From: Paracoccaceae bacterium
GTDB taxonomy: Bacteria > Pseudomonadota > Alphaproteobacteria > Rhodobacterales > Rhodobacteraceae
DNA length: 64,000 nt
Assembly: GCA_026706985.1 (NCBI GenBank)
Contig: JAPOXR010000016.1
Coordinates: 1-64,000, forward strand
Direction of reading: 5' to 3'
The position numbers and the translations under genes are program-made. This document shows, piece after piece, positions 6,571-15,900 of this stretch. Under the pieces are notes generated by a model. It did not search any database. It worked only from the letters and a program-made list of their open reading frames with translations, and was not told the origin of the DNA. Each line of letters begins with the position of its first letter. Within the stretch, counting starts at the first letter, position 1.

Positions 6571-9195
6571 ATGGCCGGCACCAACAGCAGACAGAATCCG
6601 GTCGAGGATGCCGGTGCATTTGCCGCCGACCTTGATGTCGGCGCCCGCAATCCTCCGGGTTGGCAGGGTGCATGTATCTTCGGCGTTGCTTTGCTCTGGG
6701 CGATTCTGCAGGTCTTCAACGCCTCGCCATTACCGGCGCTGTTAGCCCAGTTCCTGGGAACGGGTTGGCTCTATGTCACTTCCGACACTGAGCGCGTCCT
6801 GCATCTGGCATTCGGATTGACTCTGGCAGTCCTGGCTTTTCCGCTGTTCAAATCCTCACCGCGTGACCGAATTCCCTGGTATGACTGGCTGTTGATCGCC
6901 GTCTCGCTGTTCGCGACCCTGTATCTGATTGCCAATTCGGCGGCGATCGCCGATCGGTCCGGATTGCCGACGACATCCGATCTCATCGCCTCGGCTCTCG
7001 GGTTGAGCATGGTGCTGGTCGCGACTTACCGCGCCCTTGGCCTGCCGATGGTCGTGGTCGCCGGAGTCTTTCTGCTCTACGTTTTTTTCGGTGACGCTGA
7101 ATTCTTCCCCGATGCGATGCAGTGGAAGGGTGCCAGTTTCGGCAAGGCGATGTGGCATTTCTGGATGCAGACCGAAGGCGTGTTCGGGTTGGCGCTCGGT
7201 GTGTCGGCCTCGATGGTGTTCCTGTTTGTCCTGTTCGGCTCGCTGCTCGAAAAGGCCGGTGCCGGAAATTATTTCATCAAGCTCGCCTTTGCGCTGATGG
7301 GCCACCTCACCGGCGGGCCGGCGAAGGCGGCGGTCGTCGCATCGGCTGCCACCGGGCTGATTTCCGGCTCTTCAATCGCCAATACGGTGACCACCGGAAC
7401 CTTCACGATCCCGCTGATGAAGAAGGTCGGTTTCTCTTCGGAGAAGGCCGGTGCCGTTGAAGTCGCTTCCTCGACCAATGGCCAGCTTACGCCGCCGGTC
7501 ATGGGGGCGGCGGCGTTCCTCATGGTTGAATATGTCGGAATTCCCTATCTGGAAGTGATCAAACATGCCTTCCTTCCGGCGGTCATTTCCTACATCGCCC
7601 TTGTCTACATCGTGCATCTCGAGGCCGAGAAACTCGACCTCAAGGGATTACCCCGTTCGGGTCCGGTGCGGCCTCTGGCACAGAAACTGGCGGGATTCGC
7701 ACTCGGGGTGGCGGTTTTCTGCGGCCTTTGCCTCGTCACCTATTTCGGACTTGGCTGGCTGAAACCGGTTCTTGGAGATTTTTCGCTGCTCGGCATGGCT
7801 GTGCTGTTCCTGATCGCCTACGCAATTCTCATCAAATGGGCGGCGAGTTATCCCGACCTGACGGTTGACGATCCAAACGCGCCGTTTTCGGAACTGCCGC
7901 AGCCGGGCCCGGTGGCCAAGACCGGCGCCTATTTCGTGTTGCCGGTGGTTGTGCTTATCTGGAACCTGATGATCGAGCGCAAATCACCCGGCCTGTCGGC
8001 ATTCTGGGCGACACTGGCAATGATTTTCGTGATGCTGACGCAGCATCAGGCCAAGGCATTCTTCCGTGGAGACAACCGGGCCGGCCAGGCAGTCCGCCAA
8101 GGCTGGCGGGAACTGCTTGACGGAATGGTCGCCGGCTCGCGCAACATGATCGGAATAGCTGTGGCCACCGGCACCGCCGGCATCATTGTCGGCACGGTCT
8201 CGCTGACCGGCGCCCACCAGGTAATCGGCGAGTTCATCGAAGTGATTTCAGCCGGAAACCTGTTGCTGATGCTGATTTTCGTCGCACTTTTTTCCCTGGT
8301 GCTGGGAATGGGGTTGCCGACAACGGCCACCTATATCGTCATAACCTCGCTGATGGCGCCGGTGATAGTCGCTGTCGGCGCAAAATCCGGATTGATCGTG
8401 CCGCTGATAGCGGTGCATATGTTCGTGTTTTATTTCGGCATCCTTGCCGATGACACACCGCCTGTCGGACTTGCGGCATTCGCTGCCGCCGCGATCTCGA
8501 AGGGAGATCCGATCAAGACCGGCGTGATCGGATTTTCTTATGATGTGCGCACGGCGATCCTGCCATTCCTGTTCATTTTCAACACCGAACTGCTGCTGAT
8601 CGATGTCACTTTCACGAAGGCGGTGTTTGTATTCCTGATCTCCGTTGTCGCCATGATGCTGTTTGCCGCGGCGACGCAGGGCTGGTTTTTCTCCAGATCC
8701 CGGATCTGGGAAAGCATCGCCCTTCTGTTGATCGCCTTCACCCTTTTCCGGCCGGGATTCTGGCTCGACATGATCTCGGACCCCTATGACCGGGTCGCGC
8801 CCAGCGAGTTGGTGATGCTGGCGGATACGGCGCCGGACCAGGCAGGGCTGCGGGTTCGGATGTCGGGCGAGGATTTCGCCACAGGCCAGCTGGTGGAAAC
8901 CACCATTGAGCTTCCGCTTGGTGACCGGGCGGATGGTGACGGCGCCACCAGGCTGGATCGGCATGCCGGAATTGCTTTCTACAGCGGCGATGATGGGCGG
9001 GTGTTTGTCGATCGGGTGAATTTTGGCCAATTTGCCGAAAAGAGAGGGATAGATTTTGACTGGGAGGTTCTGCATATCGACGTCCTGGCTGACCGGATGG
9101 CCAAGGAAGTCTTTTATGTGCCGGCACTGCTGTTGCTTTTCCTGATCGGTTGGCTCCAGCGCGGTCGCCGACGGCAGGACGCTGTCCTGCGCTGA
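6571..9195 (+). CDS. TRAP transporter fused permease (DctQ-DctM type) with C-terminal DUF3394-like region
   Basis: Inner-membrane permease of 874 residues in which the small and large TRAP subunits are fused, as is usual for TAXI systems. The N-terminal part holds the small-subunit helices; the central part holds the large-subunit motifs, e.g. GPAKAAVVASAATGLISGSSIANTV and GMGLPTTATYIV with ADDTPPVGLAAFAAA. The last ~180 residues are mostly soluble and match the DUF3394 extension often found in this subgroup. It uses an ion gradient to import the receptor's cargo. It is followed after 42 bp by an aminotransferase gene, in the same direction. Confidence 0.95.
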   Translation: MAGTNSRQNPVEDAGAFAADLDVGARNPPGWQGACIFGVALLWAILQVFNASPLPALLAQFLGTGWLYVTSDTERVLHLAFGLTLAVLAFPLFKSSPRDRIPWYDWLLIAVSLFATLYLIANSAAIADRSGLPTTSDLIASALGLSMVLVATYRALGLPMVVVAGVFLLYVFFGDAEFFPDAMQWKGASFGKAMWHFWMQTEGVFGLALGVSASMVFLFVLFGSLLEKAGAGNYFIKLAFALMGHLTGGPAKAAVVASAATGLISGSSIANTVTTGTFTIPLMKKVGFSSEKAGAVEVASSTNGQLTPPVMGAAAFLMVEYVGIPYLEVIKHAFLPAVISYIALVYIVHLEAEKLDLKGLPRSGPVRPLAQKLAGFALGVAVFCGLCLVTYFGLGWLKPVLGDFSLLGMAVLFLIAYAILIKWAASYPDLTVDDPNAPFSELPQPGPVAKTGAYFVLPVVVLIWNLMIERKSPGLSAFWATLAMIFVMLTQHQAKAFFRGDNRAGQAVRQGWRELLDGMVAGSRNMIGIAVATGTAGIIVGTVSLTGAHQVIGEFIEVISAGNLLLMLIFVALFSLVLGMGLPTTATYIVITSLMAPVIVAVGAKSGLIVPLIAVHMFVFYFGILADDTPPVGLAAFAAAAISKGDPIKTGVIGFSYDVRTAILPFLFIFNTELLLIDVTFTKAVFVFLISVVAMMLFAAATQGWFFSRSRIWESIALLLIAFTLFRPGFWLDMISDPYDRVAPSELVMLADTAPDQAGLRVRMSGEDFATGQLVETTIELPLGDRADGDGATRLDRHAGIAFYSGDDGRVFVDRVNFGQFAEKRGIDFDWEVLHIDVLADRMAKEVFYVPALLLLFLIGWLQRGRRRQDAVLR

Positions 9196-9237
9196 CCCCG
9201 TTCGCGTCACAGCCTGCAGTGAAATCAGATTTCCCTT

Positions 9238-10569
9238 ATGTCGCATGTTTTCGGACGCAACTCCCGGATTCAACCGCCGACCGTTGCCCGTGGCGAAGGT
9301 GTCTATCTGTATGATACCGCGGGCAAGCGGTATCTTGACGGTTCAGGCGGGGCTGCGGTGTCAAGCCTTGGCCACTCCGACCCGGAAATCCGCTCCGCGG
9401 TCCACCATCAGCTGGACCGGGTGGCCTTTGCCCATACCGGATTTCTGACCTCTGAGCCGGCCGAGGAACTGGCCGGGCTTCTGGCGAGGCTGGCACCGGG
9501 TGGAATCGACCGGGTCTATTTCGTCAGCGGCGGCTCGGAGGCGGTCGAGGCGGCGGTGAAACTGGCGCGCCAGTATTTTGTCGAAACCGGGCAGCCGGAA
9601 CGGCGCAACATCATCGCCCGCCGCCAGAGTTTTCACGGCAACACCCTCGGTGCGTTGGCCGCCGGTGGAAATCGCTGGCGCCGCAGACCGTTTTCACCGC
9701 TGTTGCTGCGGACCTTCCATATCTCCCCCTGTTTCCAATACCGGGGGATGCTCGAGGGTGAGTTGGAACAGCAATACAGCATGCGCGTCGCCGACGAGCT
9801 TGAAGCGGAAATCCGCCGTCTCGGTCCGGACACGGTCATGGCATTCATCGCCGAGCCGGTTGTCGGAGCCACCCTTGGCGCCGTGCCGCCGACTGCAGGA
9901 TATTTTCAGCGCATCCGGGAAATCTGCGACCGGTATGGCGTGTTGCTGATCGCCGACGAAGTGATGTGCGGGATGGGACGGACAGGCAGTTTGTTCGCGG
10001 TCGAACAGGAAGCGCTGAAGCCTGACATCATCACCCTCGCCAAGGGGCTGGGTGCCGGCTATCAGCCGATCGGTGCCATGCTCTGCGAGGGGCATATCCA
10101 TGATGCCATCGCCCGGGGTTCGGGCTTCTTCCAGCATGGCCACACCTATATGGGCCATCCGGTTGCCGCGGCGACAGCCCTCGCAGTGGTGAACGCCATC
10201 CTGAAACGCGGTCTTCTCGAAGAGGTGCGGCGGCGCGGTGCCTATCTCAAGGCGGGACTGGATCGTGAATTCGGCCAACACCCGCATGTCGGCGACATTC
10301 GCGGGCGCGGGCTGTTCATGGCGATCGAATTGGTACAGGACAGGCAAACCAAGCTTCCCTTCGACGCCTCGCGCGGCATTGCCGGCCGGATCAAACAGGC
10401 GGCTTTGGAAGCCGGGCTGATCTGCTACCCGATGGCAGGCACCGTGGATGGACGATCCGGCGACCATGTGCTTCTCGCCCCCGCATTCATAATCAGCGAA
10501 GGGCAGATCGACGAGTTGCTCTCAAAGCTCGGTACCGCCCTCGACGTCGCCCTCGGCACACGCAAGTGA
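9238..10569 (+). CDS. Class III pyridoxal-phosphate aminotransferase
   Basis: 443 residues, full length for the family. The PLP lysine is K269 in LAKGLGAGYQPIGAM; the cofactor-binding DEVMCGMGRTG and the SGGSEAVEAAVKLARQY block are intact. Such enzymes move the terminal amino group of omega- or beta-amino acids, or diamines, to pyruvate or 2-oxoglutarate. It lies directly behind the TRAP genes, and its stop codon overlaps the start of a beta-keto-acid cleavage enzyme (GTGA). The likely job is turning the imported amino acid into a keto acid. The exact substrate is unknown. Confidence 0.94.
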   Translation: MSHVFGRNSRIQPPTVARGEGVYLYDTAGKRYLDGSGGAAVSSLGHSDPEIRSAVHHQLDRVAFAHTGFLTSEPAEELAGLLARLAPGGIDRVYFVSGGSEAVEAAVKLARQYFVETGQPERRNIIARRQSFHGNTLGALAAGGNRWRRRPFSPLLLRTFHISPCFQYRGMLEGELEQQYSMRVADELEAEIRRLGPDTVMAFIAEPVVGATLGAVPPTAGYFQRIREICDRYGVLLIADEVMCGMGRTGSLFAVEQEALKPDIITLAKGLGAGYQPIGAMLCEGHIHDAIARGSGFFQHGHTYMGHPVAAATALAVVNAILKRGLLEEVRRRGAYLKAGLDREFGQHPHVGDIRGRGLFMAIELVQDRQTKLPFDASRGIAGRIKQAALEAGLICYPMAGTVDGRSGDHVLLAPAFIISEGQIDELLSKLGTALDVALGTRK

Positions 10570-11327
10570 GTTTTCTTCTGCCGCAGCTGATGGTGGCTCC
10601 GAACGGAGCCAGGCGAAGCAAGGCGGACCATCCGCGGCTGCCGATTTCGATTGCGGAGACGGTTGCCACCGCCAGCGCCTGTTTCGATGCCGGAGCCGGG
10701 GCACTGCATGCCCATATCCGCAATGATGATGGCAGTCACAGCCTCGATCACGGCCGCTACCGGGAGCTTCTGCGGGAGATGCAGAGAGAGGTGCCGCAAA
10801 TGCCGGTTCAGATTACCACCGAAAGTGCCGGTCTCTTTGCGCCGACGGTGCAAAGGGATCTTCTGTGCCGATTGTCGCCGGTGGCCGCCTCGGTGGCGAT
10901 CCGGGAAATGCTCTCCGATGGCGAATTGCCGTCGGCGCGGCATTCCTATCATGCGGCAGCGGAAGCCGGCACCGCCATCCAGCATATTCTCTATGACCGG
11001 GACGATATCCGTCTGCTCAGACATTCGATCGACATTGGAACCATACCGTCGGATGCGCTTCAGGCGTTGCTGGTCATGGGTGCCTATGAGGGTATGCGCC
11101 CGGCCCGGCCCGCCGACCTCGCTCCGCTTCTTGGATTTGCCTCCGACCTGCTGCCGGAATCGGACATCGCCATCTGTGCATTCGGCAGCGGGGAAACCGT
11201 GATCCTGCGCCGGATGCTTGCGCTCGGCGGCAAGGTTCGGGTCGGTTTCGAAAACAACATTCACTCGATGGATGGCACGCCGGCACCGGACAATGCGGCG
11301 CGTGTCACCGAGATCCTCGGAGGCTGA
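10566..11327 (+). CDS. Beta-keto acid cleavage enzyme (BKACE, DUF849 family)
   Basis: 253 residues, shorter than most members (about 275-310). BKACE enzymes are zinc-dependent and condense a beta-keto acid with acetyl-CoA, giving acetoacetate and a new CoA ester. The zinc-ligand pair appears as HAH in ALHAHIRND (about residues 48-50), and the C-terminal acidic ligand in VGFENN. The GTG start overlaps the aminotransferase stop, so the two are coupled. With the transporter this makes a short pathway: uptake, transamination to a beta-keto acid, thiolytic-type cleavage. It is the last gene of the operon. Confidence 0.88.
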   Translation: MSFLLPQLMVAPNGARRSKADHPRLPISIAETVATASACFDAGAGALHAHIRNDDGSHSLDHGRYRELLREMQREVPQMPVQITTESAGLFAPTVQRDLLCRLSPVAASVAIREMLSDGELPSARHSYHAAAEAGTAIQHILYDRDDIRLLRHSIDIGTIPSDALQALLVMGAYEGMRPARPADLAPLLGFASDLLPESDIAICAFGSGETVILRRMLALGGKVRVGFENNIHSMDGTPAPDNAARVTEILGG

Positions 11328-11348
11328 ACCCCGGCGGCGGGTTTGATA

Positions 11349-11377
11349 TTGACGCAGCATTGGGCTGGCATTAGGTG
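11349..11377 (+). promoter_or_regulatory. Candidate promoter of the ffh-rpsP operon
   Basis: TTGACG (11349-11354), 17-bp spacer, TAGGTG (11372-11377), about 150 nt before ffh. The -35 box is good and the -10 box is weak. No 4.5S RNA signature is visible in this gap. Confidence 0.4.
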
Positions 11378-11524
11378 AGGCGGCATCGTCTTTGAGTTCC
11401 GGAACGCTCCGGTCCATCGGCAGATGCTGGGACCAACATCCGTCAGCGAGATTCGCCCGCGGGTGCGATTGGTCGTGCTGACACCCGGATGGTGCTGAGG
11501 CAACGGAACAGGGAGTGGAATGTT

Positions 11525-12982
11525 ATGTTCGACAATCTGTCTGACCGTCTTTCCGACGTTTTCGGTGGATTGCGCCGCCGTGGCGCCCTGACAGAGCAGG
11601 ATGTTTCAGTCGCCATGCGGGAAGTTCGGGTGGCGCTGCTGGAAGCCGATGTCGCCTTGCCGATCGCAAGATCCTTCATCCGGACCGTCAGCCGGAAGGC
11701 CACGGGCCAGGCGGTGATGCGGTCGGTGGCCCCGGGTGATCTGGTCATCAAAATCGTTCACGACGAGTTGATCAAACTTCTCCAGGGCGAGGAGAATGAG
11801 TTCGAGGATTTCCGTATCGACAGCCCACCGTCGGCAATTCTGATGGTCGGTCTGCAGGGATCCGGCAAAACAACCTCTTCGGCGAAACTCGCCCAATGGC
11901 TGACCAACCGGGAGAGCAAAATGGTCCTGATGGCCTCGCTCGACACCAGAAGGCCGGCCGCCATGGAGCAATTGCGCGTTTTGGGCGAGCAGGCGCAGAT
12001 TGATACGCTCCCGATCAGCCCCGGCCAGTCGGCAACCGAGATCACCGAACGTGCGGTCCGGCGGGCTGAAATCGGCGGTTACGACGTCCTGATTCTGGAT
12101 ACGGCTGGACGGCTTCATGTCGATCAGGAACTCATGCGTGAAGTTGTGGATATACGCAACATCGCCGCGCCGAGGGAAACACTGCTCGTTCTCGACGGTT
12201 TGACCGGCCAGGATGCGGTCAATACGGCGCAGGAGTTTGATGCGCAGGTCGGTGTTTCCGGCGTAATCCTGACCCGGATGGAGGGTGATGGCAGGGGCGG
12301 TGCCGCCCTCAGCATGCGTGCTGTTACCGGCAAACCGATACGGTTCGTCGGCACCGGCGAGAAGCTGGAAAATATCGAGCGTTTTGACCCGGAGCGGATT
12401 GCAGGCCGAATTCTCGGAATGGGCGACATCGTTTCGCTCGTTGAAAAGGCGGCGGAAACGCTCGAATCGGAAACCGCGGCGCGTGCCGCAAGGCGAATGC
12501 AGAAGGGGTTTTTCAATCTCAACGATATGCGCACCCAGCTCGAATCCGTGCAGAAAATGGGCGGTATGGAATCCATGCTGTCGCATATGCCGGGAATGAA
12601 GGCGCTCAGTTCCCGGGTCGGTGAGGCGGGCCTCGGTGACGGCTTTGTCAATTCACAGATCGCAATCATCAATTCGATGACACGCAGAGAACGCGTTAAG
12701 CCCTCGATTCTGCAGGCCAGCCGGCGCAGACGGATTGCCGCCGGGGCCGGCGTACAGGTGTCGGATGTGAACCGACTCATGAAGGCGCATGCGCAGATGG
12801 CGAAAGTCGCGAAATCCTATTCAAAGGGTGGTTTCGGCGGTATAGGCGCAATGCTGTCCAATGCCGGATTGCCGGGTGGGCTGGGATCTATGCTGGGAAA
12901 ATCCGGACTTCCCGGGGGGCAGCCGAGCATGGAACAGATGCGGCAATTGCAGGGGCTCCTGGCGCCGAAGAGTGACAGGTAG
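11525..12982 (+). CDS. ffh: Signal recognition particle GTPase Ffh
   Basis: Protein part of the signal recognition particle; with 4.5S RNA it targets inner-membrane proteins to FtsY and SecYEG. 485 residues. N domain from residue 1; G domain with GLQGSGKTTSSAKLA (P-loop, about 108-122), DTRRPAA, DTAGRLHVD and TRMEGDGRGGAA; methionine-rich M domain with the RNA-binding RRRRIAAGAG and glycine-rich tail. I prefer the ATG at 11525 (MFDNLSDRLSD) over an in-frame upstream start, because GGGAG precedes it and the family begins here. First gene of a conserved core operon. Confidence 0.97.
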   Translation: MFDNLSDRLSDVFGGLRRRGALTEQDVSVAMREVRVALLEADVALPIARSFIRTVSRKATGQAVMRSVAPGDLVIKIVHDELIKLLQGEENEFEDFRIDSPPSAILMVGLQGSGKTTSSAKLAQWLTNRESKMVLMASLDTRRPAAMEQLRVLGEQAQIDTLPISPGQSATEITERAVRRAEIGGYDVLILDTAGRLHVDQELMREVVDIRNIAAPRETLLVLDGLTGQDAVNTAQEFDAQVGVSGVILTRMEGDGRGGAALSMRAVTGKPIRFVGTGEKLENIERFDPERIAGRILGMGDIVSLVEKAAETLESETAARAARRMQKGFFNLNDMRTQLESVQKMGGMESMLSHMPGMKALSSRVGEAGLGDGFVNSQIAIINSMTRRERVKPSILQASRRRRIAAGAGVQVSDVNRLMKAHAQMAKVAKSYSKGGFGGIGAMLSNAGLPGGLGSMLGKSGLPGGQPSMEQMRQLQGLLAPKSDR

Positions 12983-13007
12983 CCGGGTCACGGCTTTGCG
13001 GGGCCGG

Positions 13008-13325
13008 ATGAGAGATGCGGTAATCGACATGAAACAGGATGAGCGCGGCGTAGAGGAAATTCTGGCGGAGCACAGGGCTTCGATAGACCGGTTGGACACG
13101 ATCCTGATTTTTGCTCTGGGAGAGCGATTTGAACATACGAAAGCCGTCGGCAAGCTGAAAGCCGAACACGGGATGCCACCCTCCGACCCCGAACGGGAGG
13201 CCAGACAGGTCGAACGGCTGCAGCGTCTGGCGATTTCAGCCGGCGTCGACCCGGAATTCGCAAAGACATTCATAAATTTCATCATCAAGGAAGTCATCCG
13301 GCACCATCGCCAATTCCAGAATTGA
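13008..13325 (+). CDS. Chorismate mutase, AroQ class
   Basis: All-helical chorismate mutase of about 105 residues; it converts chorismate to prephenate for Phe and Tyr synthesis. Visible features are the first helix with HRASIDRLDTILIFALGERFEHTKAVGKLKAEHG (R and K of the active site) and the third helix INFIIKEVIRHHRQFQ. The gene lies between ffh and rpsP, a placement known from several alphaproteobacteria. The ATG at 13008 is chosen; ATG at 13029 (MKQDERG) is possible. It ends 45 bp before rpsP and is probably cotranscribed. Confidence 0.87.
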   Translation: MRDAVIDMKQDERGVEEILAEHRASIDRLDTILIFALGERFEHTKAVGKLKAEHGMPPSDPEREARQVERLQRLAISAGVDPEFAKTFINFIIKEVIRHHRQFQN

Positions 13326-13370
13326 ATGCCTGTCAGCCAGGCGATCACATGCACCGAAGGAGCAACAAAC

Positions 13371-13694
13371 ATGGCTATGAAAATTCGTCTTGCCCGGGGA
13401 GGGTCCAAAAAACGCCCCTTTTTCAGGATTGTGGCAGCCGATTCGAGGATGCCGCGCGACGGGCGCTTCATTGAAAAACTCGGCACCTACCAGCCACTTC
13501 TACCCAAGGACAGCGAAGACCGGGTCCGGATGAATATGGAGCGGGTCAATCACTGGCTGGAACTCGGTGCCAAACCCACCGATAGAGTTTCCCGCATGCT
13601 CGAAGCCGCCGGAGTGCTCGCGCCCAAGACACGTAACAATCCGCAGAAGGCAAAACCGCGCAATGCCGAGGCGGAGGAAGCTCCCGCGGCTTGA
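13371..13694 (+). CDS. rpsP: 30S ribosomal protein S16
   Basis: Small-subunit protein needed for 30S assembly, 107 residues. [22 protein letters not shown] is the conserved start, followed by [15 protein letters not shown]. The ATG at 13371 has a good ribosome binding site (GAAGGAG). The C-terminal tail is rich in Lys, Ala and Glu, as in many alphaproteobacteria. Confidence 0.98.
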   Translation: MAMKIRLARGGSKKRPFFRIVAADSRMPRDGRFIEKLGTYQPLLPKDSEDRVRMNMERVNHWLELGAKPTDRVSRMLEAAGVLAPKTRNNPQKAKPRNAEAEEAPAA

Positions 13695-13729
13695 ACGGAT
13701 AGTCGGTTTGGTCTGCCGCGGTCGGCCGG

Positions 13730-14251
13730 ATGGGCAGCCTGATCTGCGTCGGCACGATATTGGGTGCTTTCGGCGTCAGCGGACAGGTCCGGCTGCGGAG
13801 TCACTGCGAGATTCCGGAAGCAATCGCGGATTATGGCACTCTGTCTACGCAGGATAATGCCCGGCATTTCGATATCCGGATTTTCGGCAACCGGAAGAAT
13901 TTCCTGATCGCTGAGGTGAAGAACCTGCAATCCCGTGAGGAAGCGGAACAGCTGAAAGGAACTAGGCTGTTTGCTGACCGGGCACGGTTTCCCGAAACCG
14001 GGGAGGATGAATTCTACCACGCGGATATCATCGGGTTATCGGTATACGATCAATTCGGCAGCCACCGCGGAGAAATTCGATCGGTGGAAAATTACGGAGC
14101 CGGCGATCTTCTGGAAATCGAATCCGCAAATGGAACTGAATTGATTCCCTTCACCCGGGAAGCGGTTCCGGACATAGATATAGGACAAGGCCGGGCAGTG
14201 GTTGAATTCGCCGATCAAAGCCGCGGTTCAGGCAATGATCTCAGACGCTGA
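13730..14251 (+). CDS. rimM: Ribosome maturation factor RimM
   Basis: 173-residue 16S processing factor that binds S19 during 30S head assembly. Two domains: the N-terminal RimM barrel (ICVGTILGAFGVSGQVRL) and the C-terminal PRC-barrel (EFYHADIIGLSVYDQFG, then VENYGAGDLLEIE). It lies 35 bp after rpsP and overlaps trmD by 17 bp. Confidence 0.96.
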   Translation: MGSLICVGTILGAFGVSGQVRLRSHCEIPEAIADYGTLSTQDNARHFDIRIFGNRKNFLIAEVKNLQSREEAEQLKGTRLFADRARFPETGEDEFYHADIIGLSVYDQFGSHRGEIRSVENYGAGDLLEIESANGTELIPFTREAVPDIDIGQGRAVVEFADQSRGSGNDLRR

Positions 14252-15035
14252 AAAGGGAAATGATGAGCCTTGGCGGGTCAAGATCATCACGCTCTTCCCT
14301 GAACTTTTCCCCGGTCCGCTCGACTGCTCCTTGTCGGGGCGCGCATTGCGCTCCAATTTGTGGAAGCTCGACACCATCGATCTCCGCGAATTCGGTGAAG
14401 GTGCGCATCGGTCGGTCGATGACAGACCCGTGGGCGGTGGCCCCGGCATGGTATTCCGGCCCTCGGTCGTTGCGCATGCGCTGGATGCCGCATCTGCCGG
14501 CAATCCCGCCGGGTCGGAGGAATGGCCGATGATCTATCTGACACCACGCGGTCAGCCATTGCAGCAGTCACATATCGAATCCTTAGCCCGAACGCGTGGC
14601 ATGACCCTCCTGTGCGGTCGCTTTGAAGGTGTGGATGAGCGTGTTCTGCGGAAATACCGCCTGCGGGAGATTTCTATCGGTGATTTTGTGTTATCGGGTG
14701 GTGAATTTGCCGCCTTTGTCTTGATTGACGCGGTTGTGCGGCTTATACCGCGCGTTCTTGGAAATGAATCGTCGGCAATTGAGGAATCCCACTCGGAATC
14801 TTTGCTGGAGTATCCGCAATTCACCCGACCGCGCGTCTGGCAGGGAATACCGGTGCCGGAAACGCTGCTGTCGGGCAACCATGCGGAGATCGCCGCGTGG
14901 CGGAAATCGGAAGCGGAACGGATCACCCGTTCGCGGAGGCCGGACCTCTGGCAAAAATACAGTGCCGGTGACAAACACAGCCGGAGCCTTGATGATCACT
15001 CTCAAGAGCTCGACGACAGGGAGACAGAGCGATGA
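14235..15035 (+). CDS. trmD: tRNA (guanine-N1)-methyltransferase TrmD
   Basis: Methylates G37 of tRNAs to prevent frameshifting, using SAM. 266 residues with the trefoil-knot motifs: [40 protein letters not shown] and [14 protein letters not shown] chose ATG 14235 ([23 protein letters not shown]); an in-frame non-ATG start at 14202 is also open. It overlaps rimM by 17 bp at the front and rplS by ATGA at the end. Confidence 0.97.
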   Translation: MISDAEKGNDEPWRVKIITLFPELFPGPLDCSLSGRALRSNLWKLDTIDLREFGEGAHRSVDDRPVGGGPGMVFRPSVVAHALDAASAGNPAGSEEWPMIYLTPRGQPLQQSHIESLARTRGMTLLCGRFEGVDERVLRKYRLREISIGDFVLSGGEFAAFVLIDAVVRLIPRVLGNESSAIEESHSESLLEYPQFTRPRVWQGIPVPETLLSGNHAEIAAWRKSEAERITRSRRPDLWQKYSAGDKHSRSLDDHSQELDDRETER

Positions 15036-15430
15036 ACATGATTGCGCAGCTGGAGGCTGAACAGCTTGAAGCGCTCAGCCCGGATATCCCGGACTTTAAG
15101 GCCGGGGACACGATCAGGGTCGGATACCGGGTGACTGAGGGCACCCGTACGCGAATCCAGAATTATGAGGGCGTCTGCATCGCCCGCAAAGGCGGAGCGG
15201 GTATCAGCGGTTCGTTCACGGTCAGGAAAATTTCATTCGGTGAGGGTGTGGAGCGGGTCTTCCCGTTGCACTCGGCGAATATTGAATCGATTTTCATCAT
15301 CCGTCGGGGCCGGGTGCGTCGCGCCAAGCTCTATTACCTGCGCTCAAGGCGCGGAAAATCGGCCCGGATCGCGGAGAAAACCAATTACCGGCCGCGCCGG
15401 AAAGCTGCTGCGAAAGGGGAATCATCATGA
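15032..15430 (+). CDS. rplS: 50S ribosomal protein L19
   Basis: 132-residue large-subunit protein at the 30S-50S interface. The body [29 protein letters not shown] and [20 protein letters not shown] is intact, with a basic C-terminal tail. Start and stop codons overlap trmD (ATGA) and rpmE (ATGA). Confidence 0.98.
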   Translation: MNMIAQLEAEQLEALSPDIPDFKAGDTIRVGYRVTEGTRTRIQNYEGVCIARKGGAGISGSFTVRKISFGEGVERVFPLHSANIESIFIIRRGRVRRAKLYYLRSRRGKSARIAEKTNYRPRRKAAAKGESS

Positions 15431-15648
15431 AGAATGACATTCATCCCGACTACCACGAAATTGACGTCAAACTGACCAATGGCGACATCCTCAGGATGAA
15501 ATCGACTTATGGCAAGGAAGGCGATCAACTCACGCTTGATATCGATCCGACCGTGCACCCCGCCTGGACCGGTGGCGGCATGCATCTCATTGATACCGGC
15601 GGCAGGGTTTCGGCGTTCAAGAAAAAATATGCCGGCTTCGGCTTCTGA
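15427..15648 (+). CDS. rpmE: 50S ribosomal protein L31
   Basis: 73 residues. It starts [14 protein letters not shown] and has HPAWTGGG and [14 protein letters not shown]. There is no CxxC zinc motif, so this is the zinc-free form. Coupled to rplS by ATGA. The tRNA-Arg gene lies convergently 82 bp downstream. Confidence 0.96.
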   Translation: MKNDIHPDYHEIDVKLTNGDILRMKSTYGKEGDQLTLDIDPTVHPAWTGGGMHLIDTGGRVSAFKKKYAGFGF

Positions 15649-15730
15649 GCCGGATTCCCCGCTTGCTCATCAACGTGCCGTCGGTGGCATAGGGACACCG
15701 CCGCTCGGGACCAATTCTGTGCAGGCAGGA

Positions 15731-15806
15731 TGGCGCGCTGAGAGGGATTCGAACCCCCGACCCCTTGATTCGTAGTCAAGTACTCTATCCACTGAGCTAC
15801 CAGCGC
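15731..15806 (-). tRNA. tRNA-Arg (anticodon ACG)
   Basis: 76 nt including an encoded CCA. The acceptor stem GCGCTGG pairs with TCAGCGC, with one G-T at the base. The D arm is GCTCAGTGGATAGAGT. The anticodon stem CTTGA/TCAAG encloses CTACGAA, so the anticodon is ACG (A34 is normally modified to inosine, reading CGN codons). The T arm carries GGTTCGAATCC. Confidence 0.97.
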
Positions 15807-15811
15807 ACGCC

Positions 15812-15840
15812 CCTATAACGCCGGGGGACAGGGCGGGCAA
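15812..15840 (-). promoter_or_regulatory. tRNA-Arg promoter
   Basis: On the minus strand TTGCCC (15835-15840), 17 bp, TATAGG (15812-15817). The -10 box ends 5 nt before the mature 5' end of the tRNA, so the precursor would have almost no leader. Confidence 0.6.
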
Positions 15841-15900
15841 GAAAATTGCTCAGTGGAACGGCGGCGCTGAAGCGGCCGGGATACTCTGCATCCCGGTTAA

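Noticed and set aside
8248..9273. 341-codon antisense open frame across the TRAP permease gene
   Set aside because: Rich in His, Arg and Gln as expected for the antisense of membrane-protein codons; no homologous pattern.
11328..11524. Possible 4.5S (SRP) RNA upstream of ffh
   Set aside because: The conserved apical GGAAG...GCAGC pattern is absent.
15649..15900. tRNA-Arg as an integration site with attached island
   Set aside because: No integrase gene or repeat of the tRNA 3' end was seen nearby; rpmE flanks it directly.
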